NCBI GenBank assembly: GCA_947503785.1
Contig: CANNFB010000006.1
Span: 62,001 to 126,000, forward strand
Direction: 5' to 3'
DNA from: an uncultured Campylobacterales bacterium
GTDB taxonomy: Bacteria > Campylobacterota > Campylobacteria > Campylobacterales > Arcobacteraceae
Length of the DNA: 64,000 nt
Numbering within the stretch: the first letter of the stretch is position 1; each line of letters starts with the position of its first letter. Positions 55,209 through 63,701 of the stretch are shown in pieces. The position numbers and the translations under genes are program-made. The notes under the pieces were generated by a model, which worked only from the letters and a program-made list of their open reading frames with translations, had not been told where the DNA came from and made no database searches.

Positions 55209-55797
55209 ATTAGCTTTAACAATCGTTACTGCAGCAACAGTATTTACTGTTGGATGTACAGCGAGCAAAATGGTAAGTGAAGAATCTTTAGGATTAAGAA
55301 CTACAAATTTATATACTGAAGATACTACAACTGGTGATAAAACTATGTACAGTACATCTGCAGCAGGGGAAAGTAAAAAAATTGCAAGAGCATTTGAAAA
55401 TGCACCTCCAATGATTCCTCATGATGTAGATGGAATGCTACCAATTACAATTGATAATAACTCTTGTACTGGTTGTCATGAACCTGCAGTTGCAACATCA
55501 ATGGGAGCAACTCCAATTCCTAAATCTCACTTTACAAACTTTAGACCGGCAACGGCTTTAGATAAAAATGGTAAGATTACTAAAGAAGGGAAAATGGTAG
55601 TAAATACAAGTGACTTTAAAACTGTAGCAACTCCATTAGAAACATTATCAGGTACTAGATTTAACTGTAGTCAATGTCATACTCCACAATCAGACAGTAA
55701 AATGGTTCCTAAGAACAATTTCCAATCTGAATTCAGAACGGAAGGTCTTAATAGTGAATCAAACTTAATTGATACAATCAATGAGGGTGTTAAATAA
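55195..55797 (+). CDS. napB: NapB, diheme cytochrome c of periplasmic nitrate reductase
   Basis: 200 residues from ATG 55195 (residue 19 of the track ORF), chosen for the AAAAGGAAA site and the signal peptide MKLGKLALTIVTAATVFTVG. Two heme sites, CTGCH and CSQCH, and the NapB pattern PMIPHDVDGMLPITIDNNSC are present. The signal ends in TVGCTAS, which resembles a lipobox, so it may be lipid-anchored. It passes electrons from NapGH to NapA. Overlaps napH by 14 bp. Confidence 0.94.
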   Translation: MKLGKLALTIVTAATVFTVGCTASKMVSEESLGLRTTNLYTEDTTTGDKTMYSTSAAGESKKIARAFENAPPMIPHDVDGMLPITIDNNSCTGCHEPAVATSMGATPIPKSHFTNFRPATALDKNGKITKEGKMVVNTSDFKTVATPLETLSGTRFNCSQCHTPQSDSKMVPKNNFQSEFRTEGLNSESNLIDTINEGVK

Positions 55798-55800
55798 TAC

Positions 55801-56277
55801 ATGGAAAGAAGAGAACTTTTTAGTTCTCTTGCTTCTTCTTTTAAAAAAGATGAAAAGCAAGAGATTATATTAAGACCACCCTACTTTGATGATGAATCAA
55901 TTTTTTTGACAAACTGTATAGAGTGCGATGGAATATGTGGTACTGTTTGTGAAGAAAATATCATTATAATACAAGATGATAAAACACCAAAGCTAGATTT
56001 TTCTATAAATGGCTGTACTTATTGTGATGAATGTGCAAATGCATGTCCAAATGAAGTTTTAACAATAGAGAATAAAAAGAATATTACTGCCAGAATTCAA
56101 ATAGATACAAGTGAATGTTTAGCATGGAATGATACAATGTGTTTCTCATGTAAAGATCCATGTTTTGATGATGCAATAGATTTTGTTGGAATGTTTAATC
56201 CTACAGTAAATGATAACTGTACCTCATGTGGTTTTTGCATAAAAGTATGTCCAACTCAAGCAATAAAAGTTATCTAA
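55801..56277 (+). CDS. napF: NapF-type ferredoxin
   Basis: 158-residue cytoplasmic iron-sulfur protein (MERRELFSSLASSFKKDE at the start). Cluster motifs: CIECDGICGTVC, CTYCDECANACP, CFSCKDPCFDDA and CTSCGFCIKVCP. NapF is thought to help NapA mature by contact with its cluster before export. It starts three bases after napB. Confidence 0.92.
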   Translation: MERRELFSSLASSFKKDEKQEIILRPPYFDDESIFLTNCIECDGICGTVCEENIIIIQDDKTPKLDFSINGCTYCDECANACPNEVLTIENKKNITARIQIDTSECLAWNDTMCFSCKDPCFDDAIDFVGMFNPTVNDNCTSCGFCIKVCPTQAIKVI

Positions 56278-56288
56278 AAAGGGAAACT

Positions 56289-57245
56289 ATGAAACTATTA
56301 AAAGCTATTTTATTTATAACTTTACTTTTAAATATTTTAAATGCAAAAGATATAAATCCATTTTTTACATATATTGCAAGTGGAAGTGTTACTGATATTG
56401 TATTAAAAAATGAAAAGATTTATGTAGGAACAGCAGCTTCAAAAGTAGATATCTTTGACATAAAAACACAAGAACTAATTGACTCTATCACTATTCCAAA
56501 GATAAAAGATTTTATGGGTGATGAAATTGACTCTAAAATTTATAGTATTGATGTTTTAGAAGATATGATATTAATACTTTCTCAAGGAAGTAAAGGTGGA
56601 AGAGCAATTAATATCTATAAAGATTCAAAACTTACAGAAGTAATCTCTGCAAATAAAAGAATGTTTATAGCACGGGCAAAGTTTCTTGATAAAAAAAGCA
56701 TACTATTTTCTTTATTATCAAATGAATTGTATTTATATGATTTAGAAAATAATAAAAAAATTCTTGAAACTCAAATATCACAATCTAAGTTTTCAAACTT
56801 TGTATTAAGTGAAGATAAAAAGCGTATTGTAATTGCAGATGAAAGTGGTATATTACAAATGCTTGATACAAGTAATTTAAAAGTTTTGGAAGTATTTAAA
56901 AAACAAAATCTTGATAATGTATTTCAAGTTGATTTAAAAAATGATATTATACTAACAGCAGGACAAGATAGACGAGCTGCAGTATTTTCAATTAAAGAAA
57001 AAACTGCATACCACAAAGATGGAAGCTTTTTAATATATAGTGCAGGTCTTAGTCCAAGTGGAAAACTTGCAGGAATTGCAAGTAATGAAGATAATGAAGT
57101 AATCATTTTCAATACAAAAACAAAAAAAGATTTGTCTTTGCTAAAAGGAAATAGAACTACATTAACAAATATTATATTTATTAATGAAAAAGAAGTTTTA
57201 GTTTCAAGTGATGATGAAAGAATAAACTATTATAAAATTGATTAG
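56289..57245 (+). CDS. napL: NapL, exported propeller protein
   Basis: 318-residue exported protein with WD40/YVTN-like repeats (VDIFDIKTQELIDSITIPKI, LQMLDTSNLKVLEVFKKQNL). The start is ATG 56289, after AGGGAAACT and with signal peptide MKLLKAILFITLLLNILNAK; the track start is inside napF. NapL occurs in nap operons of Campylobacterota; its role in nitrate respiration is not defined. Confidence 0.88.
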   Translation: MKLLKAILFITLLLNILNAKDINPFFTYIASGSVTDIVLKNEKIYVGTAASKVDIFDIKTQELIDSITIPKIKDFMGDEIDSKIYSIDVLEDMILILSQGSKGGRAINIYKDSKLTEVISANKRMFIARAKFLDKKSILFSLLSNELYLYDLENNKKILETQISQSKFSNFVLSEDKKRIVIADESGILQMLDTSNLKVLEVFKKQNLDNVFQVDLKNDIILTAGQDRRAAVFSIKEKTAYHKDGSFLIYSAGLSPSGKLAGIASNEDNEVIIFNTKTKKDLSLLKGNRTTLTNIIFINEKEVLVSSDDERINYYKID

Positions 57246-57276
57246 AAGTAATTAATTAAAACCTAAAGGATTATAA

Positions 57277-57663
57277 ATGAACGTTTCAAGTATCGTAGTA
57301 TCAACATTACCAAAATATCTAGATGAAGTAGTAGAGTCATTAAAAAACTGTGATGTTTGTGATTATCATATGCATGATGAAAAAGGTCGAATCATTATTA
57401 CTATTGAAGGTGCTGGAGTTGAAGAAGAATTAAAAAAGCTAAAAGTTATTGAAGGTATTCCTCACGTAGCAGCTGCTGAAATGCAAATGGCTTATAGTGA
57501 AGATGAATTAAGTTCACATATGGAAGTTCTTGCCAATGCAGATGTTGTTCCAAAAGCTTTAAATGACCATGATATGGATCCAAAAGATATTGTTTATAAT
57601 GGCGATTTAAAGAAAAAAGATTTAGAAGGTTTCGCAAGAACATTTGATAAAACAGGAAAATAA
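57277..57663 (+). CDS. napD: NapD chaperone
   Basis: 128-residue cytoplasmic protein with the ferredoxin-like NapD fold (MNVSSIVVSTLPKYLDEVVE, CDYHMHDEKGRIIITIEGAG, IPHVAAAEMQMAYSEDEL). It binds the Tat signal of NapA until cofactor loading is done. The C-terminal part from about 90 on is longer than in E. coli (87 aa), as in other Campylobacterota. Confidence 0.92.
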   Translation: MNVSSIVVSTLPKYLDEVVESLKNCDVCDYHMHDEKGRIIITIEGAGVEEELKKLKVIEGIPHVAAAEMQMAYSEDELSSHMEVLANADVVPKALNDHDMDPKDIVYNGDLKKKDLEGFARTFDKTGK

Positions 57664-57665
57664 TT

Positions 57666-58121
57666 ATGGAGTATAACTCAAGTAACTTTTTATTAGAAAC
57701 TATCGTGCCAGATGAAGAGCTAATCGTATCTAGAACAGATTTAAAAGGTAATATTACTTATGTAAATGATACTTTTGCACAAATTTCAGGATATGAACCT
57801 AGTGAACTTATTGGAAATCCACATAGTATAGTAAGACACCCAGATATGCCAAAAGCTGTATTTAGTGACCTATGGGAAGAACTAAAGGCAAAAGGTAAAT
57901 GGTCTGGCTATGTAAAGAATTTACGTAAAGATCAAGGTTACTACTGGGTTTATGCTGAAGTTTCAGAAGTACATAAAGATGGAAAAGTAGTTGAATATAA
58001 ATCAATTAGAAGTCCTATGAGTTTTGAAAAAAAAGTTGAGTATCAAGTTAAATATGATCAACTAAAACTAACTTCAGGCGAATTAGTTCGTCATATAAAT
58101 TATAATGAATATAAGAAATAA
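57666..58121 (+). CDS. single PAS-domain protein
   Basis: 151-residue cytoplasmic protein of a single Aer-type PAS domain (residues 15-130): VSRTDLKGNITYVNDTFAQI, NPHSIVRHPDMPKAVFSDLW and KNLRKDQGYYWVYAEVSEV. The sequence matches FAD-binding PAS domains of energy-taxis proteins. It starts two bases after napD, so it is co-expressed with nap. It could report redox state for taxis; no signalling domain is attached. Confidence 0.88.
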   Translation: MEYNSSNFLLETIVPDEELIVSRTDLKGNITYVNDTFAQISGYEPSELIGNPHSIVRHPDMPKAVFSDLWEELKAKGKWSGYVKNLRKDQGYYWVYAEVSEVHKDGKVVEYKSIRSPMSFEKKVEYQVKYDQLKLTSGELVRHINYNEYKK

Positions 58122-58156
58122 CAAAAAATACACAAATATATAGTAAAGTTATAACT

Positions 58157-58546
58157 ATGAAAAATATATTTATACTGATAGCTTTACTAGCACTTATCTT
58201 AACAAACTCAAATGCTTACTCAACACAAATAAAAAATGCACATGCAATTGGTATCTTTCATGAAAATGGAAACGGTGAAAATATTCAGCATGTAAGAAAA
58301 ACAAAAGATGATTATAATGGTATATGCTTTTCAAAAATAGTAGTATTTGGAAAATTAAATAACATCAAACCAGAAGTAAAAATAGGCAACTCCAAAGGTA
58401 GTTTCATAAAAGCGATATCTATTTATAATAAAAATAAAATAAAAATTGCCCAAGAGATGACCTATAAACATTATAACGTTACAAAAGGCTATATTGAAGT
58501 AAGAGTTGCTAATAAATTATATGATTCAAAAGTCTTCGTAAAATAA
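58157..58546 (+). CDS. small exported protein after nap operon
   Basis: 129-residue protein with signal peptide MKNIFILIALLALILTNSNA. The mature region is rich in strands (ICFSKIVVFGKLNNIKPEVK, GYIEVRVANKLYDSKVFVK), with one Cys. No family is recognised. It follows the PAS gene by 35 bp on the same strand. Confidence 0.7.
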   Translation: MKNIFILIALLALILTNSNAYSTQIKNAHAIGIFHENGNGENIQHVRKTKDDYNGICFSKIVVFGKLNNIKPEVKIGNSKGSFIKAISIYNKNKIKIAQEMTYKHYNVTKGYIEVRVANKLYDSKVFVK

Positions 58547-58590
58547 AAGAAATCTTGATTTATATCATTAACTTAATTTTTCATTCCTTG

Positions 58591-58681
58591 TATACTTACA
58601 CCATAACAAGAAGCTTTATCTTTCCCCTCCTTTTAAAATAAAAGTCAAATATAAGATTTTTCATGATAAAGCTTCTTTTAT
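58591..58681 (+). ncRNA. candidate small RNA, copy 1 (anti-SD loop)
   Basis: An extended -10 (TGTATACT, TATACT at 58591) precedes a predicted RNA of about 79 nt. AAGAAGCTTTATC (58608-58620) pairs perfectly with GATAAAGCTTCTT (58665-58677), followed by TTA. The enclosed region holds CCCCTCCTTTT, complementary to a Shine-Dalgarno sequence. No ORF is present. A homologous unit lies about 208 bp downstream (58817). Confidence 0.55.
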
Positions 58682-58801
58682 ACTTTCTTTAAAATAATCT
58701 CAAACTTGTCAATTTAACTAGTAATTTATAGTGAAAATTCCATTAATTTACAAATTTTAAAAATATTTTACAACGTAGCATTAAAATAGCATTTTTTATG
58801 A

Positions 58802-58895
58802 TATACTTTCAGCAATAGAAGTTTTATCTATTATCTCTCCTTAGTAAAAGAATTACGTAGCTGTAAAATTTTTTTCAGGATAAGACTTCTTTTAA
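58802..58895 (+). ncRNA. candidate small RNA, copy 2 (anti-SD loop)
   Basis: TATACT (58802-58807) precedes a unit with the same build as copy 1: AGAAGTTTTATC (58817-58828) pairs with GATAAGACTTCT (58879-58890), followed by TTT. The C-G pair at stem position 6 of copy 1 is T-A here, a compensatory change. The loop has TCTCTCCTT at the same place. The remaining intergenic space (58547-59008) is AT-rich with nothing else seen. Confidence 0.55.
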
Positions 58896-59007
58896 TTACT
58901 CATTGTTGTAAAAAATCAAAATTTTTATAATGTTAAAATAATTTTTATTTTTGAATATATTTGAATGTTTTTTATATAAATAAAATTAGAGTGTGCGAAC
59001 AAAAAAA

Positions 59008-59040
59008 AAGGATTAGTTAAATAACTAATCCTTTTTTTTT
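59008..59040. terminator. bidirectional terminator before membrane J-protein gene
   Basis: AGGATTAGTTA, loop AA, TAACTAATCCT: a near-perfect stem with A9 on one side and T10 on the other. It ends the J-protein gene on the minus strand and anything read from the sRNA region on the plus strand. Confidence 0.9.
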
Positions 59041-59052
59041 AGTCAATATTTT

Positions 59053-59748
59053 CTAAGTACTAGGTTTTATATAATCTAGTAGAAAGTTATATGATAGATT
59101 AATTGATGCAAACTTATCATCTTCATTCCCATCATAAACATCTGGGTGATACTTTTTTGCCATTAATCTATATTGTTTTTTTATCTCATTTCTAGTTAAT
59201 TGTTTTTCATCTATAGTAGCTTCAAATAAATTCATTATATGTTTTTTTACTATATCTTTTGACGAGTAATTACCTTCACCAAATTGCTTTTTAAACTCTT
59301 CTTGTTCTTTTTGTCTATTGATTTGATTTATAATAAAAACATAAAGCCCATAGTTTATAAAGAAAATAAATATAAAAGATAGAGAGAATAAAAAGGATAC
59401 AAATAGCCAGTTTGCTATAAATAAAAGTAAAGATACTTTTTTAATCATTCTAATTATTTTAGCTTGCTTCTCTTTTACTTTTAACATCTCAGGATTGAAA
59501 TACCTTATTATTAAAACAAATTGTAAAAATAATAATACATAAAGTAAAGTGTTAAGAGAATACTCTTGTATATGTATATCTAATAATGATAGATATAGAA
59601 AAGAGAAAGAACTAAGAATGAAAGTAGAATGTAATTTATTGGCAAGAGAATCCATGATCTTGTGCGCAACTCTATTTTTTCTAACAAATATTTTTTTGAT
59701 TAGTAACAGTATTATAGCTAGAAATATTTTTAGTATTTTTTTTATCAT
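59053..59748 (-). CDS. membrane protein with C-terminal J domain
   Basis: 231-residue protein with three to four membrane helices (about 5-17, 42-58, 65-82, 107-138) and a C-terminal J domain: LTRNEIKKQYRLMAKKYHPD with the HPD motif, then KFASINLSYNFLLDYIKP. Such proteins recruit DnaK to the membrane. The J domain at the C-terminus makes it a DjlA/DjlC-like membrane J-protein; the exact type is unknown. Confidence 0.85.
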   Translation of the reverse strand: MIKKILKIFLAIILLLIKKIFVRKNRVAHKIMDSLANKLHSTFILSSFSFLYLSLLDIHIQEYSLNTLLYVLLFLQFVLIIRYFNPEMLKVKEKQAKIIRMIKKVSLLLFIANWLFVSFLFSLSFIFIFFINYGLYVFIINQINRQKEQEEFKKQFGEGNYSSKDIVKKHIMNLFEATIDEKQLTRNEIKKQYRLMAKKYHPDVYDGNEDDKFASINLSYNFLLDYIKPST

Positions 59749-59772
59749 TATCTCAATCTTTTATTTTAAAAA

Positions 59773-59792
59773 CTAGCTCAGAAGAGCTAATT
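59773..59792 (-). terminator. hairpin after serS
   Basis: On the minus strand TTAGCTC, loop TTCT, GAGCTAG then TTTTT, starting 8 bp after the serS stop. Confidence 0.8.
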
Positions 59793-59796
59793 TAAT

Positions 59797-61041
59797 TTAC
59801 ATATATTTTTTAAGTACTTCTGGAATTCTTACGCTTCCATCTTCATTTTGATAGTTTTCCATGATAGCCACTAATGTTCTACCAACTGCAAGTGATGAAC
59901 CATTTAATGTATGAGTTAATACATTTTTCTTTCCATCTTTATATCTAATTTTCGCACGTCTAGCTTGAAATTCTCTTGTATTTGAAATTGAAGAAATTTC
60001 TCTATATTTATTTTGTCCAGGTAACCAAACTTCTAAATCAATTGTAGTTGCAGCACTAAAACCTAAATCTCCTGTACACAATTGCATTTTTTGATGAGCA
60101 AGGCCTAATGAAGTTAATAAATCACTTGCACAATTTACCATTTTAAGAAATACTTCTTCACTTTGTTCAGGTTTTGTAATAGCAACCATTTCAACTTTAT
60201 CAAATTGATGTTGTCTAATTAACCCTCTAGTATCTCGACCAGCACTTCCAGCTTCCTTTCTAAAACAAGGAGTATAAGAAGTAAGTAACATAGGAAGTTC
60301 TTCAGCATTTAATATCTCATCACTTACTAAGTTTGTTAATTGTACTTCTGCTGTTGGAATTAAGTATAAATCTTCACCTTCAATTTTAAATAAATCATCT
60401 TCAAACTTTGGTAATTGTCCTGTTCCTTGAAGTGTATTAGTATTTGCCATAAAAGGAACATACCACTCTTCAAAACCTCTTTTTGAATTAAAATCTAACA
60501 TATAGTTGATTAATGCTCTCTCCATTTTTGCAGCCTGCCCTCGCATAGCTACAAATCTAGATTTTGCTAGTTTTACACCTCTTGGAAAATCTAAAGAGCC
60601 ATCAATTTCACCTAAATCCCAATGCTCTTTTGGTTCATATGAAAACTTTGGTTTTTCCCCAATAGTTTCTAAAATAACATTTTCATTTTCATCGGCACCA
60701 TCAGGAACACAATCATCAGGAAGATTTGGAACGCCAAGGGCTATTGAAGTAAGTTCTTCTTCTAAAACTCTTACTTCATCTTCTAAAATTTGTTTATTAT
60801 TTTTAAGTTCGTTGATATTAGCTTGAAGTGGTGCTATATCTAAGCCCTCTTTTTTATATCTTCCAAACTCTTTTGATAGTTTATTCTGTTCAGCCGTAAC
60901 ATTTTCCATGTCTTGTCTTTTAAGCTTCGCATTTTCTGAGATAGATTTTATCTTGTCTAAAATTTCTTGAGCTACACCTTTTCTTTTTAAAGCGCTAGCC
61001 ACAGTATCAAAATCTTTTTGTAGTAGTTTTATATCAATCAT
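59797..61041 (-). CDS. serS: seryl-tRNA synthetase
   Basis: 414-residue class II synthetase that charges tRNA-Ser. An N-terminal coiled coil (residues 30-100) is followed by the catalytic domain with motif 1/2 pieces ([35 protein letters not shown]) and motif 3 ([20 protein letters not shown]). Length and order are standard. Identification is secure. Confidence 0.98.
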   Translation of the reverse strand: MIDIKLLQKDFDTVASALKRKGVAQEILDKIKSISENAKLKRQDMENVTAEQNKLSKEFGRYKKEGLDIAPLQANINELKNNKQILEDEVRVLEEELTSIALGVPNLPDDCVPDGADENENVILETIGEKPKFSYEPKEHWDLGEIDGSLDFPRGVKLAKSRFVAMRGQAAKMERALINYMLDFNSKRGFEEWYVPFMANTNTLQGTGQLPKFEDDLFKIEGEDLYLIPTAEVQLTNLVSDEILNAEELPMLLTSYTPCFRKEAGSAGRDTRGLIRQHQFDKVEMVAITKPEQSEEVFLKMVNCASDLLTSLGLAHQKMQLCTGDLGFSAATTIDLEVWLPGQNKYREISSISNTREFQARRAKIRYKDGKKNVLTHTLNGSSLAVGRTLVAIMENYQNEDGSVRIPEVLKKYM

Positions 61042-61116
61042 CTTTTCTCTTTGTATTTATATTTTTTTGCATTATATCTAAAAATTGCTACAAAGAGATT
61101 AGATGAAAGAAGAATA

Positions 61117-61323
61117 TTATCCGTTCATAACCATTTTAATTAGAACTTCACCCTCAACATATTCAGTTTTAAATCTATGTTTCTCACAAAATTCTTCATT
61201 CATAACTGTACACATTTCATTTGCTTTTTCTAATGCATCATCAATTGTTTCACATTCAGTAACTTGTTCAAAGTCTGAATTTCTAAAACAACCACATGCT
61301 CTTTCAACTCTTACTATAGCCAT
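61117..61323 (-). CDS. conserved small protein
   Basis: 68-residue protein MAIVRVERACGCFRNSDFEQ with three Cys in the first half (ACGC and ECE) and a fourth and fifth in EMCTVMNEEFCEKHRF. The start has AAAGGAAATA. Its antisense ORF (61103-61381) is longer on the track but has no ribosome site and codes for a shadow. The Cys pattern might bind metal; family not recognised. Confidence 0.72.
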   Translation of the reverse strand: MAIVRVERACGCFRNSDFEQVTECETIDDALEKANEMCTVMNEEFCEKHRFKTEYVEGEVLIKMVMNG

Positions 61324-61441
61324 AATATTTCCTTTAAATTTTCGCGAATTGTATCATAAACATATTTTAATTAGCTTTTAGTGTTTTCTTATATTAGTTT
61401 TTATAAAGTTTTGTATAAGATATAAATAAAAAAGATATCAA

Positions 61442-62734
61442 ATGAAAAATAAATTTTTAATAGTCTCACTTTTAACTTTTGTATTTATAATTGTAGTATT
61501 TTATATAACTATTCAGTTTATACAACCGCCATCTAAAAAAGAGTTTGTCATTGCAAGTGGTTCAATTAATGGCCAATATCATAAAACAGCATTAATGTAT
61601 AAAGAAATACTAGAAAAACAAAAAGTAAAAGTAAATATTGTTACATCAAATGGTTCTATTGATAATCTTAAATTATTAAAAGATAAAAAAGTTGATATGG
61701 CATTTGTTCAAAATGGAATTGATTATGATCAAAAAGATATTCAAATAAGATCACTAGCTTCTACATTCTATGAACCTCTATGGATATTTTATAAAAATGA
61801 AAAATATTCTATGAATTATATTGTTGAATTAACTTCAAAAAAAATATCAATAGGTAAAGAAGGAAGTGGTTCTTATGATTTAGCTTCAAAAATATTAAGT
61901 GATAGTAATATTGATAATGAAAATTCAAAGATTTTTAACTATTCAACAGAAGAAGGAAAGAATAAACTTTTAAAAGGAGATATTGATGCTATTTTTCTTG
62001 TTAGCGCGCCAAGTTCTTCTGTAATAAAAGAACTATTAGAAAACCCCAATATAAATCTTTTTAGTTTAAAAAGGGCCAAAGCATATAGTAGAAAGTATAG
62101 TTTCCTTGAATCAATAAAACTTTATGAAGGAACTATTAATTTATATAAAAATGTTCCTTCTGAAGATATCAATTTATTAACTACCACCGCTTCACTTGTT
62201 GTAAGAGATGATTTTTCTGAAGAATTAACAAGATTAGTTTTAAAAAGTATTAAAGAACTTCATAATAAAAAAAATCTTTTTGAAGCAGAAAACCAATTTC
62301 CAAATATAGATAATATTGCAATTCCTGCAAGCGAAGAAGCTCAAAGATATTTTACTTATGGAGATACATGGTTAGAAAAAATCTTTCCTTATTGGATTGC
62401 TTCAAATCTTGATAGATTAAAAATTTTAATAATCCCTTTATTAACACTTCTAATACCTTTAATAAAAGGTGGTTTTCCTCTTTATACTTGGAGTGTACGT
62501 TCAAAAATATATAGATGGTACGATGAACTTCAAGCACTTGATTTATCTCTTGAGACATTAAACAATGAGGATTTAAAAGCTAAACTTTTAGAAATTGAAG
62601 AATTAAAAAAAGAGATTAAGAAAGAAACAAAGGTTCCTCTTTCTTATATGGGGGAATATTATGATTTAATCATGCATTTGGAACTTGTAATCTCAAAGTT
62701 AAATACTAAAATAAATAACTTAAAAGGGATTTAA
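61442..62734 (+). CDS. TAXI-family TRAP solute-binding protein with C-terminal membrane anchor
   Basis: 430-residue protein of the TAXI type: after an N-terminal membrane segment, FVIASGSINGQYHKTALMYK and DMAFVQNGIDYDQKDIQIRS are typical of this family. A second membrane segment near residue 318-336 (ILIIPLLTLLIPLIKGGFPL) is followed by a cytoplasmic helical tail of about 80 residues. TAXI proteins normally serve TRAP transporters, but none is next to it, so it may signal or act with a distant transporter. Confidence 0.8.
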   Translation: MKNKFLIVSLLTFVFIIVVFYITIQFIQPPSKKEFVIASGSINGQYHKTALMYKEILEKQKVKVNIVTSNGSIDNLKLLKDKKVDMAFVQNGIDYDQKDIQIRSLASTFYEPLWIFYKNEKYSMNYIVELTSKKISIGKEGSGSYDLASKILSDSNIDNENSKIFNYSTEEGKNKLLKGDIDAIFLVSAPSSSVIKELLENPNINLFSLKRAKAYSRKYSFLESIKLYEGTINLYKNVPSEDINLLTTTASLVVRDDFSEELTRLVLKSIKELHNKKNLFEAENQFPNIDNIAIPASEEAQRYFTYGDTWLEKIFPYWIASNLDRLKILIIPLLTLLIPLIKGGFPLYTWSVRSKIYRWYDELQALDLSLETLNNEDLKAKLLEIEELKKEIKKETKVPLSYMGEYYDLIMHLELVISKLNTKINNLKGI

Positions 62735-62742
62735 TCCCTTTT
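62722..62742 (+). terminator. terminator overlapping the TAXI gene stop
   Basis: AAAAGGGAT, loop TTA, ATCCCTTTT. The stem includes the stop codon at 62732-62734. Confidence 0.75.
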
Positions 62743-62918
62743 CTTCTCCGAATATTACTATTATTTCAATCTTTAAAATACAAAATCTAGCTACCAAATT
62801 ACAAAAAAGTCTTTTTTATATCCTTTTACTACTGTTATAATTCTTTCTATAAATAGATATTTATAAAAAGCTGACGTTTAAGTTTAATTTTTAAAATCTA
62901 AGAAAAAAAGGATTACAG

Positions 62919-63701
62919 ATGAGCAACCTAATTGAAGGTTATTTAGGTGAAACTACAAACAGAAAAAAAAGTAAAGTTCCTGCAAAGCTTGATTATATTC
63001 AAAGTGCAACAGGATTGATTTTAGGTTTATTTATGTGGGGACATATGTTATTTGTCTCAACTATTTTAATTAGCAAAGATTTTATGTATACCGTTACAAA
63101 AATTTTTGAAGCAGATTTTATTTTTGATGGAGGAAGCCCTATTATTGTATCACTAATAGCATTAGCAATATTCATTATATTTATAGTTCATGCTGCGATG
63201 GGAATTAGAAAACTTCCTATTAATTTAAAGCAATATCAAGTTATGAAAGCTCATAGTGAATATATGAATCATGAAGATACTAAGCTTTGGTTTATTCAAG
63301 CTTTTACTGGTTTTGCTATGTTCTTCCTAGGTTCTATTCACTTATATATTATTATGACAAACTCAGCTGATATTGGTCCTTATGCAAGTGCTGATAGAGT
63401 TTGGTCTGAGTGGATGTGGCCTTTATATATTCTTTTATTATTAGCAGTTGAATTTCATGGAACAATTGGCCTTTACCGATTATGTGTTAAATGGGGTTGG
63501 TTTGATGGTAAAGATCCTAAAGCTACAAGAATTAAACTTAAAAAAATCAAAAAGATAGTGACGTGGTTTTTCTTAATTCTAGGATTTACAACATTATTAG
63601 CTTATATGAAAATAGGTTATGAGCATGCTGATAAAGTTGGCGAAAAATATACTCCAACTGCATGTATGGAATATCAAATTAGCGTAAAAGGAGTTGCGTA
63701 A
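62919..63701 (+). CDS. frdC: fumarate reductase cytochrome b subunit
   Basis: 260-residue membrane protein of the diheme cytochrome b type found in Wolinella and other Campylobacterota. Five helices are visible, with heme-ligand His in [37 protein letters not shown] and [13 protein letters not shown]. It carries electrons between menaquinone and FrdAB. Its TAA stop overlaps the frdA ATG by one base. Confidence 0.95.
   Translation: MSNLIEGYLGETTNRKKSKVPAKLDYIQSATGLILGLFMWGHMLFVSTILISKDFMYTVTKIFEADFIFDGGSPIIVSLIALAIFIIFIVHAAMGIRKLPINLKQYQVMKAHSEYMNHEDTKLWFIQAFTGFAMFFLGSIHLYIIMTNSADIGPYASADRVWSEWMWPLYILLLLAVEFHGTIGLYRLCVKWGWFDGKDPKATRIKLKKIKKIVTWFFLILGFTTLLAYMKIGYEHADKVGEKYTPTACMEYQISVKGVA

Noticed and set aside
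58591-58895. Twin hairpins as riboswitches
   Set aside because: No gene begins downstream on the plus strand; the next gene is convergent behind a strong bidirectional terminator.
61103-61381. 92-aa plus-strand ORF
   Set aside because: Antisense to the 68-aa minus gene that has a proper ribosome site; Ser/Phe-rich shadow translation without ribosome site.
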